From: Manihot esculenta
Taxonomy: Eukaryota; Streptophyta; Magnoliopsida; Malpighiales; Euphorbiaceae
DNA length: 64,000 nt
NCBI RefSeq assembly: GCF_001659605.2
Contig: NC_035172.2
Span: forward strand, 29,005,342-29,069,341
Direction: 5' to 3'
The notes under the pieces are model-generated. The model worked only from the letters and a program-made list of their open reading frames with translations. It was not told the origin of the DNA and searched no databases. This document shows positions 58,658 through 64,000 of this stretch, one piece after another. Positions within the stretch are counted from its first letter, which is position 1. Every line of letters starts with the position of its first letter. The position numbers and the translations under genes were made by a program.

Positions 58658-60752
58658 TGACAGAGCATAATTTAGCCCATTTTATCATGATATTCTTGAT
58701 GTTTATTTGCACCTTTTCTGCCTAATTTTCTGGTTTTAATCATGTTTTGCAGATATTAGGTGTAAAGAGACAATGTGGAGAAAATGCTCTTAAAACTGCC
58801 AAAAAGTGCCAAATATGGAAAGTTCCAGAAAAGGAAAGTTTTCATATATGGAAAGTTCCAAATAAGGAAAGTTCTCATATATGGAAAGTGCCAAATAAGG
58901 AAAGTGTCAGAAAGCACAGTCAGCAAACTGTCCGAAATTCGAACTGCAGAATCTTTCCTGCCTTATTTAGAGCATGAAGCCAAAAAGGAAAGTTTTCAAA
59001 TAAGGCAAGTTTTCAGAAAAGGAAAGTCTTCAAATGAGGAAAGTGCAGAGACAAAATCAAATAAGGAAAGCTCAGTCAGGAAATTATTTGAATTTCGAAT
59101 CGCAGATCTTTCTTTCCTTATTCAAAGATGAGCACGTACTGCAGCAGTCAAATCTTCCAATTTAGGCAGCAAGATCTCATGAAGGCACACTTGCCTCTTC
59201 TGCGTTCAGCATTTAAAATTCAAACGAAGGCTCCACCTAAAAAGGAAAGATTGGACAGATATCTTTCCATCTCTGCACATTAATGACTACGCTCTCCTTC
59301 CTCTTCTGCAGTCCATGCGCACGCCACCTGCCTTCTGGAGACCAAGGCGCGCGTCATTCCTCTTCTGAAAGCCTTGGAACATGTCTCTTTCCTTCTAAAG
59401 CTCCAGCTACGACTTCTTCCTCTTCTGGAAGCATTAATGCATGATTCTTTCCTCCTTTCAAGCACAAGGTACGCTCCTTTCCTATTCTGAAAGCCATCCG
59501 CGCGCAACTGCCTTCTGAAGAGCTTGCAGTCCGATTCTTTCCTCTTCTGCAACAATATGGGCAGCCTCTATACTAATTAGGAAGCAAGGTCAGCATCTAA
59601 ACTTATTTAGGAAGCATAATCTGCGCCTCCTTCCCTTTCTAAGACCAAACCGCGCGCACCAACTTCCTTCAACAGTGCATTTTCGCGCAGCCTTCCTTCT
59701 GAAGCTGAAAAGCGCGATTCTTTCCTTTTCAGACACATCTTAGGCAGAAAATACCTCTTGGGCAGTAAGTATGACCTAGGGCAACACTTTTCAACTATAA
59801 AAAGCCACATAAGAAGCCTCTACAGGGTCCCGAAGCTCCCCTTGGGAGACACCTACGAAATTCACATCTCTTCTTCTACCTTTCTTCTTTTCTTTTATTT
59901 TTGGTTTTTGTTTCAGCCATGAGAGGCTGAAACCTCTTTTCTAGTTGAAGAAATAGTGAAGCTTTAGTTGTATTGTGGATTGAGAGACTTGGACTACATT
60001 GTTTATCTTTTGGTTATTCAGTATTCTTGTGATTTCATGCTTAAGGACATTATTGCTTTGTTATTTAAGATCTCCATCGATTTTTATTGCAAGGTAATAT
60101 ATTGTTGGTTTGAATGATTTTAAGTCCGAAATTGCTTGATTTGTTCAACCATAAGAACACTTGGTGCACTACCAAGGAAATTGCATGATCTAGTGTTGTC
60201 TCCATGCATGTGGGTGACTAGAATTGGTTCTCTCTATATCTTTATGCAATTAACTATTGTAAAAGGCCTAAGGCTCAAAGACGTTCTTTGGCAATTGTTA
60301 ATTAGTAATTAATTGGAGGACTTTCCCTAATTGATTTAATCTTGAAGAGAGACAATGGATGTGAGAAGCTTCTTCAATCTCTATGGCCAGTTTATTGAAT
60401 CAACAAAGGAATATATGAGTCAATAATCAGTCCCATCAACTAAAGTGAATCTGAATCTTCAACTAGAGCTTTTCTCATATTTATTTTCTCTTTATTTTAT
60501 TATTCGCTTATTTTATTGCTTTCAGTAGTTGTTTAATTAAATCAATCTCAAACCCCCATTTTACTTTCAGTTTATTTCTCTTTCAGTTTATTTTTATTTC
60601 AGTTTTGTTTTAGTTTATTTTCTTGGTCTTGATAAGGAAGATAGGTAAGTATCAATTCCCTGTGGATACGATCCTTTCACCACTATCTACAGTATTTATA
60701 TTGTTGATAAATGAATTGATTATTTTGACCGGCTTCGACAACCGCTCTGTCA
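58658..60752 (+). repeat. E3 5' LTR (2.1 kb)
   Basis: Ends form a perfect 9-bp inverted repeat, TGACAGAGC ... GCTCTGTCA. A cluster of GGAAAG words (about 58815-59090) is followed by a cluster of the complement CTTTCC (about 59100-59730). TATAAAAAG is at 59796-59804, hairpin GTTTCAGCC-ATGAGA-GGCTGAAAC at 59910-59933, palindrome TCAAAGA-CGT-TCTTTGG at 60275-60291, and GGCTTCGACAACCGC near the end. Confidence 0.95.
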
Positions 60753-60756
60753 AAAT

Positions 60757-60773
60757 TGGCGCCGTTGCCGGGG
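60757..60773 (+). other. E3 primer binding site (tRNA-Asp)
   Basis: TGGCGCCGTTGCCGGGG, four bases after the LTR, identical to the E2 site and complementary to tRNA-Asp(GUC). Confidence 0.93.
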
Positions 60774-61008
60774 AATTGATCTAACTTGTTTATTTTTCTT
60801 TCAGGACCTGATCTGTACTGCGAAGAACACTATCTGAACAAAAAAGAAAAAAAAAGAAGAAAAAAAAAGAAAAAAAAAAGTCACCCAATCACACCACTCT
60901 TCTGAAACATCTCCATCGCACCTCTTCCATATTCAGCCACCTAACCTCTTCTGCATCCGGCCGCCGAGCCTTTCGCCAAAGGCACAGACACCATCGCAGA
61001 TCTGAATC
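60774..61008 (+). other. E3 leader
   Basis: No ORF. Has an A-rich stretch (60839-60882) and a CCGGCCGCCGAGCC word. Then homology with E1 runs up to the ATG. In E2 the corresponding interval contains the gag core (about 37800-38770), which is deleted here and in E1. Confidence 0.7.
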
Positions 61009-62352
61009 ATGGATGAGGTAAGTATGTCCAATATTGATCCTCGATTGTCATATCTAACCTCTCTTTTGGAAAATTATGTCCAACAACTTGAGCGATCTCG
61101 GCCATGTGGGATGTGTGCACAAATAGGACACCTAACTGATCAATGTCCTATACTTTATGAGAATTATCAACAAGTACATGCATTTGAAGGATACTATGGA
61201 CAGCCAAGACATGATCCGTACTTTGACACATACAATCCATATTGGGGAGACTATCCGAACTACGACTATGCTAAGGATGACCAATACCAGGACTATCAAG
61301 GATATCAAGCCCAACCAGCACCTACAAGTTCAGATCTTGCCTCTGGCGAAATGGCAAAGATGATGCAAATGATGCAAATGATGCAACTGCAGATCGGGGA
61401 ATTGACATCCGCAATGAACAGATCCGACACTCAAGGGAAGTTACCTTCTCAAACAGAAGACAATCCCATAGAGAATGTGAATGCTATTACATTGAGAAGT
61501 GGGAAAGAGCTTCAAGATGTGTGGGATGATGATGAAAGTTCACAAGTGCAAGAACAAAGTGCTGAAGAGAAACAACCAGAAAACTGTTTGTCCAAACAAA
61601 CGGATCAAACAAAACTTGTTGTTGATTTAGATATCACTAGTTGTTTGAGTAAAGATGTTTTTCATGTAAATCAAGATGATATACTAAATAATGATCTTTG
61701 CAGGAAAGAGAGCCAGAAAGAGCCAGAACTGAAAGAAACTGACTGTTGCATCCAACAGGTGGACTGCAGCCATGCGCAGAATGAACAGAAGCAGATCGCA
61801 CCACTTCAGCTTGGTGCGCAGATCAGCCTTGCGCATACTAAAACCACCACCTTTCGGCTGCCGAACTTCACCACCTTTTGGAAGCCGAACTTCACCACCA
61901 TTCGGCCGCCGAACCTCTCACTACAGCTTCCATCGCAGCACCTTCAGCCTTCAGCACAGAAAGAGGAAGCTGAATCCAACTCAGCCATTCCTCCATCACA
62001 GAAAGCCCATGCACATAATGAACAAGTGGAAATCCAAGATCCAAAACCAAAGGAGCATGTAGATCTATGCCTGCCCAAACCTCCGGACAAGGTAGAGTTT
62101 ATTTTGCCTGAATTCAGTACTAAATTGCAGCTACCCATGGAGAAATATGAACTGGAATTCAAAGTGTCGCCCAATCATCTCAAAAATACAAACATAAGGG
62201 CTAGAGGCACACCTCATCTGAAAGAGGAGAAGCTAATCATGTTACTTCATGAGTACATGAAAGAAACAGGATGGGCTATGACCAAATCAAAAGGAGTGCT
62301 ACACTTCCTACTCAATGCAGTTGGGACTCTTTTCCCTTCCCCAATTACTTGA
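61009..62352 (+). CDS. E3 ORF: gag-tail protein of a non-autonomous element, 447 aa
   Basis: Intact ORF from ATG 61009 to TGA 62352. It corresponds to the C-terminal part of Athila-like gag (E2 VNEVSTS... onward) fused to a worn pre-RT segment. Residues about 32-45 form a canonical zinc knuckle, CGMCAQIGHLTDQC (CX2CX4HX4C), which E1 and E2 have lost. A Tyr/Asp/Gln-rich stretch (60-105), a run of MMQ repeats and VNAITLRSGKELQD (about 160) follow. Next is a Gln-rich region with LPNF/KPNF/PPNL repeats encoded by TTCGGC-N-GCCGAA-type DNA, then CLPKPPDKVEFILPE, KEEKLIMLLHEYMKETGW and LLNAVGTLFPSPIT. No capsid core, protease or enzyme domain. It may bind RNA through the knuckle; the function is unproven. 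Confidence 0.85.
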   Translation: MDEVSMSNIDPRLSYLTSLLENYVQQLERSRPCGMCAQIGHLTDQCPILYENYQQVHAFEGYYGQPRHDPYFDTYNPYWGDYPNYDYAKDDQYQDYQGYQAQPAPTSSDLASGEMAKMMQMMQMMQLQIGELTSAMNRSDTQGKLPSQTEDNPIENVNAITLRSGKELQDVWDDDESSQVQEQSAEEKQPENCLSKQTDQTKLVVDLDITSCLSKDVFHVNQDDILNNDLCRKESQKEPELKETDCCIQQVDCSHAQNEQKQIAPLQLGAQISLAHTKTTTFRLPNFTTFWKPNFTTIRPPNLSLQLPSQHLQPSAQKEEAESNSAIPPSQKAHAHNEQVEIQDPKPKEHVDLCLPKPPDKVEFILPEFSTKLQLPMEKYELEFKVSPNHLKNTNIRARGTPHLKEEKLIMLLHEYMKETGWAMTKSKGVLHFLLNAVGTLFPSPIT

Positions 62353-63407
62353 GGCAACTTGCCAAGTGGATCGCACCATACAACACCACACCAGGGGAGT
62401 ACTCAGTTTCCTTTGTTCTTTTATGTTTTCTATACATTGAGGACAATGCATGATTTAGGTGTGGGGGTGCGGATCTCTGAAATTTTTAATTTTTTGCTTT
62501 AGACACATTTTTCCCTTTCAGTTTGCATTTTCCTTTCAAATTTCCTTTCAGCTTTTGCGTTTTGCGTTTCTTTCAGATTGTTTAGCCAAAGTTTTTAAAT
62601 TTTTTTTCGTTTTTGCTTTCAATAACACACACATCCACAATCTTCTTTTTTATTTGCTTTACTCAAACTGATGAACTATGTTGGATGAACTTTCTTTCCA
62701 TGACCCCATTGATGAAATGACTCTTTAAACCTAGGTTGAATCAATTGCAATGAGATATATTCATGTTTGGGAATTGCCTTTGAATTGAATCTTTGAGCTT
62801 GCCATGGTGAAAAATATATTGATGACACTCATTTGAGAGAATGAATTGAGAATTGTGTGAATGAACTTAATGTGACTTTTTAGCAATTGCTGTTGATTTG
62901 CCCAAATCATTGAGAAAAAGAAATTCAGAAAAGGCTTAGACTTCATGAGCACAAATTGAAAACTGTTCCAATGGTCAAAAGACTATGAACAGAGCTAGTA
63001 GCCACTTGGACAGGTGACCAACTGAGTAACTGGGGGTGGGTATCACCAATATGTACCTTCACGTCAAAAGGTTGGTGACTTTTTCAAGCAAGTTTAAAGT
63101 GCAAAAAGGCTGAATAAAGTACTTCGAGGTAAGGGCAAGTCACTCTGAAAGCTAGAATATGTCTTAATTGAACAAGAACTTGTGCATGTATGATCTCTCT
63201 CTTGAGTAAAACCGATCCTAGCCATGGTAAGTAAAGGGAGACAAGGAAAGAGGTAAGTAACCTTGATGCATATATTCTTTATTGCAATGCTTCAAAATAG
63301 GGGTCTAGAGTAAGAGCTTAAGTGGAAATAAGGATCAAAGCAAAGAGAGCTTGTTTAACTGTGTTTGTTTGCTTGAGGACAAGCAAAAGGTTAGGTGTGG
63401 GGGTATT
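62353..63407 (+). other. E3 3' non-coding region with polypurine tract
   Basis: About 1 kb without a convincing gene, collinear with 1422-2433 of E1. Includes ACATTGAGGACAATGCATG (62436-62454), one GATTTGCCCAAATCA (62895-62909) and the polypurine tract GGTGTGGGGGTATT (63394-63407) before the LTR. Confidence 0.7.
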
Positions 63408-64000
63408 TGACAGAGCATAATTTAGCCCATTTTATCATGATATTCTTGATGTTTATTTGCACCTTTTCTGCCTAATTTTCTGGTTTTAATCATGTTTTGC
63501 AGATATTAGGTGTAAAGAGACAATGTGGAGAAAATGCTCTTAAAACTGCCAAAAAGTGCCAAATATGGAAAGTTCCAGAAAAGGAAAGTTTTCATATATG
63601 GAAAGTTCCAAATAAGGAAAGTTCTCATATATGGAAAGTGCCAAATAAGGAAAGTGTCAGAAAGCACAGTCAGCAAACTGTCCGAAATTCGAACTGCAGA
63701 ATCTTTCCTGCCTTATTTAGAGCATGAAGCCAAAAAGGAAAGTTTTCAAATAAGGCAAGTTTTCAGAAAAGGAAAGTCTTCAAATGAGGAAAGTGCAGAG
63801 ACAAAATCAAATAAGGAAAGCTCAGTCAGGAAATTATTTGAATTTCGAATCGCAGATCTTTCTTTCCTTATTCAAAGATGTGCACGTACTGCAGCAGTCA
63901 AATCTTCCAATTTAGGCAGCAAGATCTCATGAAGGCACACTTGCCTCTTCTGCGTTCAGCATTTAAAATTCAAACGAAGGCTCCACCTAAAAAGGAAAGA
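63408..64000 (+). repeat. E3 3' LTR, first 593 bp
   Basis: Starts TGACAGAGC and follows the 5' LTR at a constant offset of 4750. One visible difference (63881 T versus 59131 A). Continues past the window edge. Confidence 0.95.

Larger units (their letters stand above)
58658..64000 (+). mobile_element. E3: young non-autonomous Athila-like LTR retrotransposon
   Basis: Complete except for the outer part of the 3' LTR: 5' LTR (58658-60752), tRNA-Asp primer site, leader, one 447-aa ORF, non-coding 3' region, polypurine tract, and 3' LTR from 63408 to the window edge. The 593 bp of 3' LTR that can be compared with 58658-59250 differ at one visible base (A 59131, T 63881), with no indel. Protease, RT, RNase H and integrase are absent, so it must move with enzymes from another element, plausibly a relative of E2. 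Confidence 0.93.

Noticed and set aside
58747..59131. Lys/Ser-rich frames in the E3 LTRs, present identically in both
   Set aside because: Identity only reflects the LTR duplication; the frames translate the GGAAAG word repeats and lie upstream of TATA.
61009..61023. GATGAG|GTAAGT at the E3 ORF start (and at the same place in E1), a perfect splice-donor consensus
   Set aside because: E2 encodes the matching protein segment through this point (NEVSTS versus DEVSMS), so the bases after the GT read as coding; no acceptor was identified downstream.
62271..62453. 60-codon frame in E3 (RQLAKWIAPYNTTPGEYSV) as a possible envelope or integrase remnant
   Set aside because: Overlaps the ORF end in another frame, E1 does not keep it open, and no domain motif is visible.
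36327..64000. Envelope-like gene in the Athila-like elements
   Set aside because: Some Athila elements have one, but no signal peptide, membrane segment or extra ORF between the coding end and polypurine tract is visible in E1 or E3, and E2 is cut before that point.

Overview
This window is nuclear DNA of a flowering plant, most likely a eudicot; the species cannot be told from the sequence. The evidence is a nine-exon cytoplasmic poly(A)-binding protein gene with GT-AG introns and a telo-box promoter, very AT-rich intergenic DNA, and nested LTR retrotransposons of two plant Ty3/gypsy lineages. There are no bacterial features, CRISPR arrays, rRNA or tRNA genes that I can support.

Layout. (1) 1-16410 is a nested stack. 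A plus-strand LTR remnant (LX, to 16410) holds minus-strand chromovirus T0 (9444-14441). T0 is broken in its reverse transcriptase by minus-strand chromovirus T1 (4196-9443), and T1 is broken in its reverse transcriptase by plus-strand Athila-like element E1 (1-4195, entering from the left edge). (2) 16411-33490 is a gene island free of LTR elements. It carries the PABP gene (CDS 27933-31811, minus strand) between AT-rich stretches with small tandem repeats, a candidate MITE, two LINE/retroposon-like remnants and one doubtful orphan exon. (3) 33491-64000 is a second, deeper stack. T4 (plus, LTR plus gag start) is cut by Athila-like E2 (plus, 36327-40803). E2 is cut by LTR piece T5 (40804-41442), T5 by chromovirus T2 (plus, 41443-50719), T2's 3' LTR by chromovirus T3 (minus, 50720-58657), and T3's 5' LTR by the very young Athila-like element E3 (plus, 58658 to beyond 64000).

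The T elements have gag with two zinc knuckles, protease, RT, RNase H, integrase and a C-terminal chromodomain in one frame. They have an initiator-tRNA-Met primer site and LTRs of about 2.1-2.3 kb, as in Tekay/Del-type chromoviruses. The E elements have a tRNA-Asp primer site and the gag/protease style of the Athila/Tat group. E1 and E3 share the same internal deletion and lack protease, RT, RNase H and integrase, so they look like a non-autonomous lineage; E2 keeps gag and protease.

Points to examine: a conserved splice-donor/acceptor pair that would remove the primer site from chromovirus gag-pol mRNA; two hairpins kept in the transcribed part of E LTRs, one with a paired base change; a palindrome, TTCGGC-N-GCCGAA, dense in T LTRs and also inside E elements; a second palindromic word (GATTTGCCCAAATCA) amplified in E2 and present once in each of E1 and E3; and nonsense mutations dominated by C-to-T type changes. 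All TE coding regions except the E3 ORF are broken.
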